A stretch of DNA of 14,232 nt from assembly GCA_937888765.1 (NCBI GenBank), contig CALASU010000025.1, forward strand, positions 1 to 14,232. The letters are read 5' to 3'. Positions 1 through 6,881 of this stretch are shown here, in pieces. Below the pieces are notes generated by a model. It was not told the origin of the DNA. It made no database searches and was given only the letters and a program-made list of their open reading frames with translations. A program made the translations under genes and the position numbers. The stretch comes from an uncultured Clostridia bacterium (GTDB lineage Bacteria > Bacillota > Clostridia > Lachnospirales > Anaerotignaceae). The first letter of the stretch is position 1; every line of letters starts with the position of its first letter.

Positions 1-1081
1 CAAAGGTGTTTACGACCGCAACAAACAGGAAATCATGGCTTTCCAGTTTGAAGGCAGAAAATCCGGTACCAAACAGGTTGACAGCATCAAAGCAAAACTG
101 GGCGATCCGGGTCTTGATGAGCTGCTGACCCCTACCCTGCATCAGACTCTGGTGGACGATATCGAACTGCTGGATGGTGCAAGCTATGAGTTTGACATTG
201 AAAAAGTTCAGACCGGTCGTCTGAGCCCTGTATTCTTCGGCTCTGCTCTGGCAGACTTCGGTATCACACCTTTCCTGCACCATTTCTTAGAGTGGTCTCC
301 TGCTCCCGGTGCAAGAAAAACAACAACAGGCGAAGTACAGCCCAACGATGATTTCTTCAGCGGCTTTATTTTCAAGATTCAGGCAAACATGAACCCTGCA
401 CACCGTGACAGACTGGCATTCTTCCGTATCTGCTCCGGCACATTCAACAGAGGGATGAGTGTTACCCTGTCCAGAACAGGCAAGCAGATGAAACTGAGCC
501 AGTCCACACACCTCATGGCAAATGACCGTGAAACCGTAGAAACAGCCATTGCAGGCGATATCATCGGTATTTACGACAGCGGCAACTTCCAGATCGGCGA
601 TACACTGACAGACAGAAAAGAAAAGCTGTTCTTTGAACCCCTGCCTACGTTCCCTCCCGAACTGTTCTGCCGTGTACGCCCCGTGAACTCTCTGAAAGCA
701 AAGCAGTTCCAGAAAGGCGTACAGCAGCTTGCACAGGAAGGTGCGATTCAGGTATATCATAATGAATTCAATGACGTTATTCTGGGCGCAGTCGGTCAGC
801 TGCAATTTGAAGTATTCCAGTACAGACTGCTGAATGAATATAACTCCGAAATCCGTATGGAACCCCTGGAATATCAGGTTGCAAGATGGGTTGCACCCGG
901 TTCTCCCAAGGATGTGAAGGATTATGTTGTAGCAAGAAGCACACTGGTATACGACCACTTTGAACGCCCTATTCTGCTGTTCGCAAACCAGTATACACTG
1001 AACAACTTCATGCAGAAAAACCCCGAGGTAAAACTCGTAGAAGCCCTGGATGTAGACGATACAGAACATCTGGAAGCGTAA
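1..1081 (+). CDS. prfC: Peptide chain release factor 3 (RF3), 5' partial
   Basis: RF3 is a translational GTPase that removes RF1 and RF2 from the ribosome after peptide release. The gene enters from the left edge and is open from base 2, giving 359 visible residues to the TAA stop. The GTPase domain is mostly outside the window. The visible part covers the end of domain I, the domain II beta-barrel and domain III. Segments that match my memory of E. coli RF3 are KGVYD at the start, SPVFFGSALADFG (TPVFFGTALGNFG in E. coli), GFIFKIQANMNPAHRDR, QIGDT, PELFCRVRP, GAVGQLQFEV and ARWV. The ATG at base 35 is internal, because the open frame and RF3 homology continue upstream of it. The gene converges with ecfT. 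A compound palindrome begins 4 bases after the stop, and a rho-independent terminator follows about 100 bases downstream. Confidence 0.95.
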   Translation, partial: KGVYDRNKQEIMAFQFEGRKSGTKQVDSIKAKLGDPGLDELLTPTLHQTLVDDIELLDGASYEFDIEKVQTGRLSPVFFGSALADFGITPFLHHFLEWSPAPGARKTTTGEVQPNDDFFSGFIFKIQANMNPAHRDRLAFFRICSGTFNRGMSVTLSRTGKQMKLSQSTHLMANDRETVETAIAGDIIGIYDSGNFQIGDTLTDRKEKLFFEPLPTFPPELFCRVRPVNSLKAKQFQKGVQQLAQEGAIQVYHNEFNDVILGAVGQLQFEVFQYRLLNEYNSEIRMEPLEYQVARWVAPGSPKDVKDYVVARSTLVYDHFERPILLFANQYTLNNFMQKNPEVKLVEALDVDDTEHLEA

Positions 1082-1085
1082 GACC

Positions 1086-1158
1086 TTGGGGACGCTGTCC
1101 CCAAACCCCTGCGAGGGGGTAACCCCCTCGACCCTATACGCAAAATCTTCGATTTTGC
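1086..1158 (+). repeat. REP-like compound palindrome, copy A
   Basis: Three hairpins lie in a row. Hairpin 1 (1086-1104) is TTGGGGAC-GCT-GTCCCCAA, a perfect 8-bp stem with a 3-base loop. Hairpin 2 (1112-1130) has CGAGGGGG and CCCCCTCG arms around TAA. Hairpin 3 (1140-1158) is GCAAAATC-TTC-GATTTTGC. The order, spacing and the words CTGCGAGGGGGT and CCCTCGACCC are shared with copy B (3962-4043). Copy C (1258-1319) is the same design in reverse orientation. The element begins 4 bases after the prfC stop. It has no T-run of its own, so it is more like a dispersed repeat or mRNA 3'-end stabiliser than a terminator. That role is inferred. Confidence 0.85.
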
Positions 1159-1182
1159 AAAGAAAATACTGCAAAATAGATA

Positions 1183-1220
1183 AGCCCCCGATTTTTTATA
1201 ATCGAGGGCTATTTTTTCTT
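1183..1220 (+). terminator. Rho-independent terminator of prfC
   Basis: AGCCCCCGAT (1183-1192) pairs with ATCGAGGGCT (1201-1210) with one C/A mismatch and an 8-base AT-rich loop. ATTTTTTCTT follows at once. This is the classic stem plus T-tract in the prfC direction. On the minus strand the same stem is followed only by TATCTATTTT, so it might weakly stop ecfT transcripts too. Confidence 0.8.
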
Positions 1221-1257
1221 ATAAAAGTTTCTCCCTCTCCCCGAAAAAACACCAGTT

Positions 1258-1319
1258 TTTGCAAATCGGGTTCCAAGGGGGTGACCCCCTTGGTGGGAGT
1301 TTGAGGGCAACGCCCTCAA
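1258..1319 (-). repeat. REP-like compound palindrome, copy C (inverted)
   Basis: Read on the minus strand, hairpin 1 (1301-1319) is TTGAGGGC-GTT-GCCCTCAA. After a 7-base linker comes hairpin 2 (1273-1293) with arms CCAAGGGGG and CCCCCTTGG around TCA. The tail AACCCGATTTGCAAAA resembles the ACCCGATTTTGCAAAA tail of copy B. A clean third hairpin is missing. Hairpin 1 begins 4 bases after the ecfT stop, the same offset as copy A from the prfC stop. Copies A and C therefore face each other across the prfC terminator. Confidence 0.8.
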
Positions 1320-1323
1320 GATT

Positions 1324-2148
1324 TTAAATAATAAATGGTACAAATTTAGATGCTACACGAATACCGATCAGTACTGCCGTATAGACTGCCATAATCCCAG
1401 CCGCACGATAATCTGCGGGTTTCATCTGCATCACGTTCATTCTGGTACGGCGTTCATCGCCATGATAGCAGCGTGCTTCCATCGCCATCGCCAGTTCCTC
1501 CGCTCTGCGGAATGCAGAGATAAACAGAGGTACCAGAATAGGAATCAGAGCCTTTGCTTTCTGTACCAGATTGCCTGTATCGAAGTCTGCACCTCTTGCC
1601 TGCTGTGCTTTCATGATCTTATCTGTTTCATCCAACAGTGTAGGAATGAAACGCAGTGCAATCGTCATCATCATAGCGATTTCATGCGCAGGCACACCAA
1701 TTTTCTTAAAGGGCTTCAGAATGTATTCAATCGCATCTGTCAGCTGAATGGGTGTTGTTGTCAATGTCAGCAGAGAAGATCCGATGATCAGCAGTACTAG
1801 ACGTACACACATTTTCGCAGCCAGAAAAACACCTTCCAGCGTCAGTGTTAAAAAGCCCATCTGTAACAGCACGGTCTCCCCTCTTGTCATAAAGAGGTTG
1901 ATAAATGCCGTAAACAGAATGATAATCACAATGCTTTTCAGCCCCTTAAGCATAAACTTCAGGGGTACTTTGGAGGACTTGATCACAAGCCCCATAGAAG
2001 CAATGACAAATACATAGCCAACAAATGTATTTACCATAAACAAGGTTACAATAAACAAAAATGTAATTGTCAGTTTCAGCCTTGCATCCATACGATGAAT
2101 GGGAGAGTCCGCAGGGTAATACTGACCGATTGTAATATCTCTAATCAT
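1324..2148 (-). CDS. ecfT: ECF transporter transmembrane subunit EcfT
   Basis: This is the integral-membrane scaffold of an energy-coupling-factor vitamin or metal importer. It links the two ATPases to substrate-binding S subunits. It is 274 residues long and strongly hydrophobic, with membrane segments around residues 26-57, 70-87, 104-130 and 200-212 and a C-terminal one near 250-266. The two coupling-helix signatures of the family are visible: QQARGADF at residues 182-189 and MEARCYHG at 223-230. The second motif has Cys where Gly is also common. The ATG overlaps the ecfA2 stop as ATGA, which implies translational coupling. The upstream ATPases fit a group II (shared) ECF module. No S-subunit gene is present here, so the substrate cannot be told. 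Confidence 0.95.
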   Translation of the reverse strand: MIRDITIGQYYPADSPIHRMDARLKLTITFLFIVTLFMVNTFVGYVFVIASMGLVIKSSKVPLKFMLKGLKSIVIIILFTAFINLFMTRGETVLLQMGFLTLTLEGVFLAAKMCVRLVLLIIGSSLLTLTTTPIQLTDAIEYILKPFKKIGVPAHEIAMMMTIALRFIPTLLDETDKIMKAQQARGADFDTGNLVQKAKALIPILVPLFISAFRRAEELAMAMEARCYHGDERRTRMNVMQMKPADYRAAGIMAVYTAVLIGIRVASKFVPFII

Positions 2149-3002
2149 GCTTTCACCTGCTTTACTAATTTTAACAGGGCTTCTTTTGCTTCTTCTACAG
2201 TATAAACATCTGTAGGCACATCATAGCCCTTTGCCTTCAGTTGTGCAAAGACATAGCTCACCTGTGGTGCAGCCAGTCCCATTGTTTCCAGTTCATCGGG
2301 GTGTGCAAAAATTTCTCTGGGTGTGCCAACCATAGCAACCTGCCCTCTATGCATTACCACAATACGATCTACCAGCTTCGCCACGTCTTCCATGCTGTGG
2401 CTTACCAGAATAACCGTAAGACCTCTTTCTCCATGCAGTTTGCGGATCGCCGCCAGAATTTCATCACGGCCTTTGGGATCAAGACCCGCTGTAGGCTCGT
2501 CCAGAATCAATACTTCGGGATTCATCGCCAATACACCCGCAATCGCTACACGGCGTTTCTGCCCGCCGGACAGCTCAAAGGGGGATTTTTCAAACATATC
2601 TGGCGTAATGCCTACGATTTCCAGCGCAGACACAACGCTTTCATGAATTTTTTCCTTAGACCAGCCCAGATTGGTAGGACCAAAGGCTACATCCTTATAG
2701 ATGGTTGTTTCAAACAGCTGATATTCGGGGTACTGGAAAGCCAGCCCAATGCGGCGGCGTACCTCTTTCAGCTTCGCTTTATCCTTATGGATATTTTCTC
2801 CGTCCAGCAGGATTTCGCCCTTTGTGGGCTGAATGATGCCGTTCAGATGCTGAATCAATGTAGATTTACCGGAGCCTGTATGTCCGATCAGACCGATAAA
2901 TTCGCCTGTCTGAATTTCTAAATTTACATCGTTCAGTGCTATTTTTTCAAAGGTTGTTCCTTCGTTATATACATGCGTCAGATGGTTCAGCTTAATTGAC
3001 AT
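2145..3002 (-). CDS. ecfA2: ECF transporter ATP-binding subunit EcfA2
   Basis: This is the second of the paired cytoplasmic ABC ATPases that power the ECF importer. It is 285 residues long. Visible motifs are Walker A GHTGSGKST (residues 40-48), the Q-loop at Gln90 in FQYPEYQLF, the ABC signature LSGGQ (144-148), Walker B VLILDEP (164-170, catalytic Glu169) and the H-loop His202 in SHSMED. All catalytic residues are intact. The FQYPEYQLF wording is typical of A2-type rather than A1-type subunits, and its place after ecfA1 agrees. The start overlaps the end of ecfA1 by 16 bases and its stop overlaps the ecfT start, so the three genes form one tightly coupled unit. Confidence 0.95.
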   Translation of the reverse strand: MSIKLNHLTHVYNEGTTFEKIALNDVNLEIQTGEFIGLIGHTGSGKSTLIQHLNGIIQPTKGEILLDGENIHKDKAKLKEVRRRIGLAFQYPEYQLFETTIYKDVAFGPTNLGWSKEKIHESVVSALEIVGITPDMFEKSPFELSGGQKRRVAIAGVLAMNPEVLILDEPTAGLDPKGRDEILAAIRKLHGERGLTVILVSHSMEDVAKLVDRIVVMHRGQVAMVGTPREIFAHPDELETMGLAAPQVSYVFAQLKAKGYDVPTDVYTVEEAKEALLKLVKQVKA

Positions 3003-3844
3003 ATCGCACCTACCATTTCTTCAATCGTCAAAATATCTGCGGGCAGGTCAATTCCTTCCTTACGCAGCAGATATGTGGTTTCTGTTACCTGCGGTACGTC
3101 TAAGCCGTATTCTTTCAGCTTATCCACCTGTACAAAAATTTCTCTGGGTGTGCCCTGCATTACCAGATCGCCGTCGTCGATAACATACACTCTGTCGCCA
3201 CGCACAGCTTCATCCATGTAATGTGTAATCAGGATAATTGTGATACCTTCTTCACGATTCAGTCGTTCGATGGTATCCATAACGTCCTTACGCCCTACAG
3301 GGTCAAGCATAGCCGTAGGCTCGTCCAGAACGATACAGTCGGGCTTCATAGCCAGTACGCCCGCAATCGCGATTCTCTGCTTCTGACCGCCGGACAGCTT
3401 GGAGGGTGTATAGGTTGCAAATTCAGTCATGCGTACAGCTGCCAGTGCTTCATCTACGCGCTGTCTGATCTCCGCAGAGGGAATCCCCATATTTTCGGGG
3501 CCAAATGCAATATCTTCCTCTACAACCGTTGCTACCAGCTGATTATCGGGGTTCTGGAATACCATACCCGCACTCTGACGGATATCCCATACCTTATCTT
3601 CGTCCCTTGTATCCATACCTTTTACCCACAGTGTGCCGCCTGTCGGCTGCAGCAGTGCATTGATATGCTTTGCAAATGTAGATTTTCCGGAGCCGTTATG
3701 TCCCAGTACAACAACAAACTCGCCTTTATTGATTTCGATGTTTACCTTTTTCAAGGCAGCCACCTTATGTTCTTCTGTGCCGTGATCTGTTTCCATGATT
3801 TTTGTATATTCATAGGTCAGATCTTCAGCCTTCACCATTGTCAT
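2987..3844 (-). CDS. ecfA1: ECF transporter ATP-binding subunit EcfA1
   Basis: This is the first ABC ATPase of the ECF importer and forms a heterodimer with EcfA2. It is 285 residues long. Visible motifs are Walker A GHNGSGKST (48-56), the Q-loop at Gln97 in FQNPDNQ (the A1 hallmark), LSGGQ (150-154), Walker B CIVLDEP (170-176, Glu175) and the H-loop His208. A short charged loop (about residues 17-27) lengthens the first beta hairpin. The start at 3844 has AGGTGA a few bases upstream; an ATG two codons later (3838) is a possible alternative. A near-consensus promoter lies about 75 bases upstream, after the rplQ terminator, so the ecf genes appear to be transcribed separately from the ribosomal genes. 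Confidence 0.95.
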   Translation of the reverse strand: MTMVKAEDLTYEYTKIMETDHGTEEHKVAALKKVNIEINKGEFVVVLGHNGSGKSTFAKHINALLQPTGGTLWVKGMDTRDEDKVWDIRQSAGMVFQNPDNQLVATVVEEDIAFGPENMGIPSAEIRQRVDEALAAVRMTEFATYTPSKLSGGQKQRIAIAGVLAMKPDCIVLDEPTAMLDPVGRKDVMDTIERLNREEGITIILITHYMDEAVRGDRVYVIDDGDLVMQGTPREIFVQVDKLKEYGLDVPQVTETTYLLRKEGIDLPADILTIEEMVGAICQLS

Positions 3845-3916
3845 AAATTCACCTGTTTCTTTCGACAGTTTTTCCTGTCCTTGTAGTCTATGGCATCACT
3901 GCTCACAGCTATTGAT

Positions 3917-3945
3917 ATGATACGTTCTTTTCACCAAAAAGTCAA
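3917..3945 (-). promoter_or_regulatory. SigmaA-type promoter for ecfA1-ecfA2-ecfT
   Basis: On the minus strand the -35 hexamer TTGACT (3940-3945) is separated by exactly 17 bases from the -10 hexamer TATCAT (3917-3922). Each matches consensus at 5 of 6 positions. The predicted start near 3910 gives a leader of about 65 bases. It sits just downstream of repeat copy B and of the rplQ terminator. Confidence 0.8.
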
Positions 3946-3961
3946 TAAAAACAGCGTATTT

Positions 3962-4043
3962 TCGAGGGACTCTGTCCCTCGAGCACCCTGCGAGGGGGTC
4001 ACCCCCTCGACCCGATTTTGCAAAAGCATTCGCTTTTGCGAAA
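3962..4043 (+). repeat. REP-like compound palindrome, copy B
   Basis: This copy has the same plan as copy A, in the same orientation. Hairpin 1 (3962-3982) has 9-base arms TCGAGGGAC and GTCCCTCGA around TCT. Hairpin 2 (3991-4009) is CGAGGGGGT-C-ACCCCCTCG. Hairpin 3 (4016-4043) has GCAAAAGC and GCTTTTGC around ATTC, extended by a T/A-rich base. The arm sequences of hairpin 1 differ from copy A but the pairing is conserved, which indicates selection on structure. It lies between the rplQ terminator and the ecf promoter and appears to contain no gene. Confidence 0.85.
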
Positions 4044-4066
4044 AAACTCAAATTGCCAGTTAAAGA

Positions 4067-4096
4067 CAAAAAAGAGACTTGCATTTGCAAGTCTCT
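4067..4096 (-). terminator. Rho-independent terminator of the alpha operon (after rplQ)
   Basis: On the minus strand AGAGACTTGC (4096-4087) pairs perfectly with GCAAGTCTCT (4082-4073) around the loop AAAT. The stem is 10 bp, and the arm runs straight into a T-tract followed by GTCTTT. It starts 12 bases after the rplQ stop. Confidence 0.92.
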
Positions 4097-4108
4097 AAAT
4101 TTTTGGAA

Positions 4109-4651
4109 TTAAACCAGTTCGATGATAACTTCCATCGCACCGTCGCCTTTTCTAGCGCCCAGTTTCACGATTCTTGTGTAACCACCGTTTCTGTCAGCGT
4201 ATTTAGGAGCGATTTCGTCGAACATTTTAGCTGCCATGTCAACTTTCTTTGTGTTCTTTCTAACAGCTCTGCCGTCAGCGGGAACTTCTGTTACAGGGTA
4301 CAGATAAGCCAGGATAGCTCTTCTTGCAGCCAGTCTGGAAGCTTTATCTTTTTTCACTGTTTTCTTAACTTCTTCGTAAACTGTTACTTTTTTACCGTTT
4401 ACTACTTCTTTCACACGTTTGCCGTTAGCGTCTTTTTTCGCTACTTTAGCTGTTACTGTAACTTCTTCGAAGTTTTCTCTTTCTTTTACAGCCAGTGTGA
4501 TCAGTTTTTCAGCGATTCTTCTAACTTCTTTCGCTCTTGTTTCTGTTGTTTTGATTTTGCCGTGGTACAGCAGATTTGTTACCTGGTTTCTCAGCAGAGC
4601 TTTTCTCTGAGGTGTTGTTTTGCCAAGTTTTCTATAACCGGATGCGTGCAT
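4109..4651 (-). CDS. rplQ: 50S ribosomal protein L17, with long internal insertion
   Basis: L17 is a large-subunit protein near the exit tunnel. The N-terminus (MHASGYRKLGKTTPQRKALL) and the C-terminal GGYTRIVKLGARKGDGA...IIELV block are diagnostic. The protein is 180 residues long, against roughly 115-130 in E. coli and B. subtilis as I remember them. The excess is a lysine-rich, valine-rich insert at about residues 57-106, between ITLAVKE and ASRLAARR. I recall similar L17 inserts from Lachnospiraceae, so it is probably lineage-specific rather than an error, and the frame is intact. The start at 4651 has AAGGAGG with 8-base spacing; the longer upstream frame has no ribosome site. It is last in the alpha operon, 123 bases after rpoA and followed by a strong terminator. 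Confidence 0.95.
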   Translation of the reverse strand: MHASGYRKLGKTTPQRKALLRNQVTNLLYHGKIKTTETRAKEVRRIAEKLITLAVKERENFEEVTVTAKVAKKDANGKRVKEVVNGKKVTVYEEVKKTVKKDKASRLAARRAILAYLYPVTEVPADGRAVRKNTKKVDMAAKMFDEIAPKYADRNGGYTRIVKLGARKGDGAMEVIIELV

Positions 4652-4774
4652 GGTTAAATCCTCCTTAATGGATACCCGCATGACTTTGCCCGTCTCCACC
4701 ACTCTTCGGCATTACGTAGAGGCGCAATCACACGGTAACTAATAGTAACGTGCGGAAAGGACTGACGATGAGAA

Positions 4775-5734
4775 TTATTCATCGCCGGGTCTCAAAGACA
4801 GACCCAGTTCCGCCATTTTATTCAGTACTTCTTCCAGGGATTTGCGTCCCAGGTTTCTTACTTTCATCATTTCTTCTTCTGTCTTGTTAGCCAGATCTTC
4901 TACTGTGTTGATACCAGCACGTTTCAGGCAGTTATAAGAACGTACGGACAGATCCAGTTCTTCAATGCTCATTTCCAGAACTTTTTCTTTCTTACCTTCT
5001 TCTTTTTCTACCATGATAGAAGTATCTTTTGCGTTATCGGACAGGTCAATGAACAGATTCAGGTGTTCATTCAGAATTTTTGCACCGTAGCTTACAGCAT
5101 CATCGGGTGCAATGGTGCCGTTTGTCCAAACTTCCAGAGAAAGTTTGTCATAGTCAGTAATCTGACCAACACGAGTATTTTCCACCAGGAAATTCACTCT
5201 TGTTACGGGAGTGAAGATACTGTCAACGGGAAGCATACCAATAGGCTGGTCGTCTTTTTTATTTTTGTCCGCACCAATATAACCACGACCCTTATTGATC
5301 GTGATTTCCATATACAGCTTGCTGCCTGCACCGCCGGAAAGTGTTGCAATGTGGTGATCGGGGTTCAGAATTTCGATATCGCCGTCAGCTTTGATATCGG
5401 AACCCTTTACTTCGCCATCGCCTTCCACGTCGATGTAAGCAATTTTAGGTTCATTGCTTTCGCTTGTATTCTTGATTGCAAGACCTTTCAGATTCAGAAT
5501 AATTTCTGTAACGTCTTCTTTTACGCCGGGAATTACGCTGAATTCATGAAGTACACCATCAATTTTTACATTGCTTACCGCTGCACCGGGCAGAGAGGAC
5601 AGCAGAATTCTTCTCAGGGAATTACCCAGAGTTGTACCATAGCCTCTTTCCAGTGGTTCTACTACAAACTTACCGTATGTGCCATCGGGTGCCATTTCAG
5701 CAATCTCAATGCGAGGTTTCTCAAATTCAAACAC
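4775..5734 (-). CDS. rpoA: DNA-directed RNA polymerase alpha subunit
   Basis: This is the assembly subunit of RNA polymerase and also contacts activators and UP elements. It is 319 residues long, a normal length. The N-terminal dimerisation domain (about 1-232) includes the GNSLRRILLSSLPG helix (37-50), the VEG...VLHEF strand region and NKGRGYI (147-153). A charged linker rich in Lys and Glu (about 240-253) leads to the C-terminal domain (about 255-319) with IEELDLSVRSYNCLKRAGI and the helix-hairpin RNLGRKSLEEV. Translation starts at GTG (5734), with GGGAGG 9 bases upstream. A 90-base gap with a strong hairpin separates it from rpsD. Confidence 0.97.
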   Translation of the reverse strand: MFEFEKPRIEIAEMAPDGTYGKFVVEPLERGYGTTLGNSLRRILLSSLPGAAVSNVKIDGVLHEFSVIPGVKEDVTEIILNLKGLAIKNTSESNEPKIAYIDVEGDGEVKGSDIKADGDIEILNPDHHIATLSGGAGSKLYMEITINKGRGYIGADKNKKDDQPIGMLPVDSIFTPVTRVNFLVENTRVGQITDYDKLSLEVWTNGTIAPDDAVSYGAKILNEHLNLFIDLSDNAKDTSIMVEKEEGKKEKVLEMSIEELDLSVRSYNCLKRAGINTVEDLANKTEEEMMKVRNLGRKSLEEVLNKMAELGLSLRPGDE

Positions 5735-5765
5735 TCGTTCAAACCTCCCTTTTTTATGATAGAGA

Positions 5766-5790
5766 GCCGCAGGGCGATAAGCCCCACGGC
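5766..5790 (-). other. Stable hairpin between rpsD and rpoA
   Basis: On the minus strand GCCGTGGGGC pairs with GCCCTGCGGC around TTATC. This gives a 10-bp stem with two internal G-U pairs. It is followed by TCTCTATCATAAAAAAGGG and the rpoA ribosome site, with no T-tract, so it is not a terminator. It may be a processing or translational control element; that is inference. Confidence 0.6.
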
Positions 5791-5824
5791 ATGACCTTTG
5801 ACTTCACTACACAATCAACAATGA

Positions 5825-6427
5825 TTATTTGGAGTACAGTTCGACAATCAGTGTTTCTTCAACGGGAATATCAATCTGTGCTCTTGTGGGCTTAGCTACT
5901 ACTGTGCCGCTCAGTGCATCGTGGTTAGCTGTCAGCCATTCGGGAACGATTCTGCCTTCTGTTACAGCCAGAACGTCTTTGTATCTCTGGATTGTTTTGT
6001 ATTTTTCTTTTACTTCAACAACGTCGCCAACTTTAACCTGGTAGGAAGGGATATCTACTGCCTTGCCGTTTACCAGAACGTGTTTGTGACGAACGATCTG
6101 TCTAGCTTCTTTTCTTGTTCTGCCGTAGCCCAGACGGAACATTACGTTGTCCAGTCTCATTTCCAGCAGCATCAGCAGGTTTTCGCCGGGGATGCCTTCT
6201 TTTTTAGCGATCTTTTCAGCCTGTGCGTAGTAACCTCTGAACTGTTTTTCCAGTACGCCGTAGATGAATTTAGCTTTCTGTTTTTCTCTCATCTGCAGAC
6301 CGTATTCGGACATTTTTTTGTTTGCTCTCAGATTCTGTTTTTTAGATTTTTTATCGATACCCAGGTAGATGGGATCCAGATTCAGGGATCTGCATCTTTT
6401 CAGTACGGGAACTCTATCTCTTGCCAT
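5825..6427 (-). CDS. rpsD: 30S ribosomal protein S4 (zinc-free type)
   Basis: S4 is a primary 16S rRNA-binding protein that nucleates the 5' domain of the small subunit and in many bacteria represses its own mRNA. It is 200 residues long. After the N-terminal region comes the S4 RNA-binding domain (about 90-150) with MRLDNVMFRLGYGRTRKEAR and VRHKHVLVNGK. The C-terminus VEETLIVELYSK is typical. The N-terminal region keeps only one Cys (Cys12 in RCRSLNLDP), so the four-Cys zinc site of many S4 proteins is absent. The start has AGGAGG with 9-base spacing. It is followed by rpoA as in classic alpha operons, whereas in B. subtilis rpsD lies elsewhere. Confidence 0.97.
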   Translation of the reverse strand: MARDRVPVLKRCRSLNLDPIYLGIDKKSKKQNLRANKKMSEYGLQMREKQKAKFIYGVLEKQFRGYYAQAEKIAKKEGIPGENLLMLLEMRLDNVMFRLGYGRTRKEARQIVRHKHVLVNGKAVDIPSYQVKVGDVVEVKEKYKTIQRYKDVLAVTEGRIVPEWLTANHDALSGTVVAKPTRAQIDIPVEETLIVELYSK

Positions 6428-6450
6428 TGATCTACACCTCCTAATTTAGG

Positions 6451-6852
6451 TTATACTCTTCTGCGTTTGGGGGGTCTGCAACCGTTGTGAGGAACGGGTG
6501 TAACGTCTTTGATCAGAGTTACATCCAGACCTGCAGCCTGCAGTGCACGGATTGCAGCTTCACGACCGCTACCGGGGCCTTTTACGAATACTTCGATTGT
6601 TTTCAGACCGTAGTCGGAAGCAGCTTTAGCAGCTGTTTCTGCAGCCATCTGAGCTGCATAAGGTGTGGATTTTCTGGAGCCTCTGAAGCCCAGCTGACCA
6701 GCGGATGCCCAGGACAGAGCATTACCTACTGCGTCTGTAATTGTAACGATTGTATTATTGAAAGTGGACTGGATATGAGCCTGGCCACGTTCTACTTTTC
6801 TTTTATCACGGCGTCTGCGAGTAGTTGCCTTTTTCACAGTTTTCTTTGCCAT
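6451..6852 (-). CDS. rpsK: 30S ribosomal protein S11
   Basis: S11 lines the platform of the small subunit next to S18 and the Shine-Dalgarno helix. It is 133 residues long. Hallmarks are the basic N-terminus, HIQSTFNNTIVTITD (27-40), WASAGQLGFRGSRKSTPYAAQ and the invariant C-terminus VTPVPHNGCRPPKRRRV. I chose the ATG at 6852, which follows AAGGAGG. The TTG three codons upstream lies inside the ribosome-site spacer and is rejected. It lies 29 bases after rpsM and 23 before rpsD. Confidence 0.97.
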   Translation of the reverse strand: MAKKTVKKATTRRRRDKRKVERGQAHIQSTFNNTIVTITDAVGNALSWASAGQLGFRGSRKSTPYAAQMAAETAAKAASDYGLKTIEVFVKGPGSGREAAIRALQAAGLDVTLIKDVTPVPHNGCRPPKRRRV

Positions 6853-6881
6853 TTTCCTCAAACCTCCTTACGAAATATCAA

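Noticed and set aside
287..1174. 295-codon minus-strand frame opposite prfC
   Set aside because: It is antisense to the conserved RF3 reading frame and runs into the repeat; no family features.
1086..1304. 72-codon plus-strand frame after prfC
   Set aside because: It crosses repeat copy A, the terminator and part of copy C, so it is an accident of the palindromes.
2241..3886. Long plus-strand frames opposite ecfA2 and ecfA1
   Set aside because: Both ATPases on the minus strand have every catalytic motif; the opposite frames have none.
1086..4043. CRISPR array or insertion sequence as explanation of the repeats
   Set aside because: The repeats are few, unevenly spaced and in both orientations, with no spacers, no transposase gene and no target duplications that I can see.
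3896..4090. 64-codon minus-strand frame between rplQ and ecfA1
   Set aside because: It crosses the rplQ terminator, repeat copy B and the ecf promoter, with no ribosome site.
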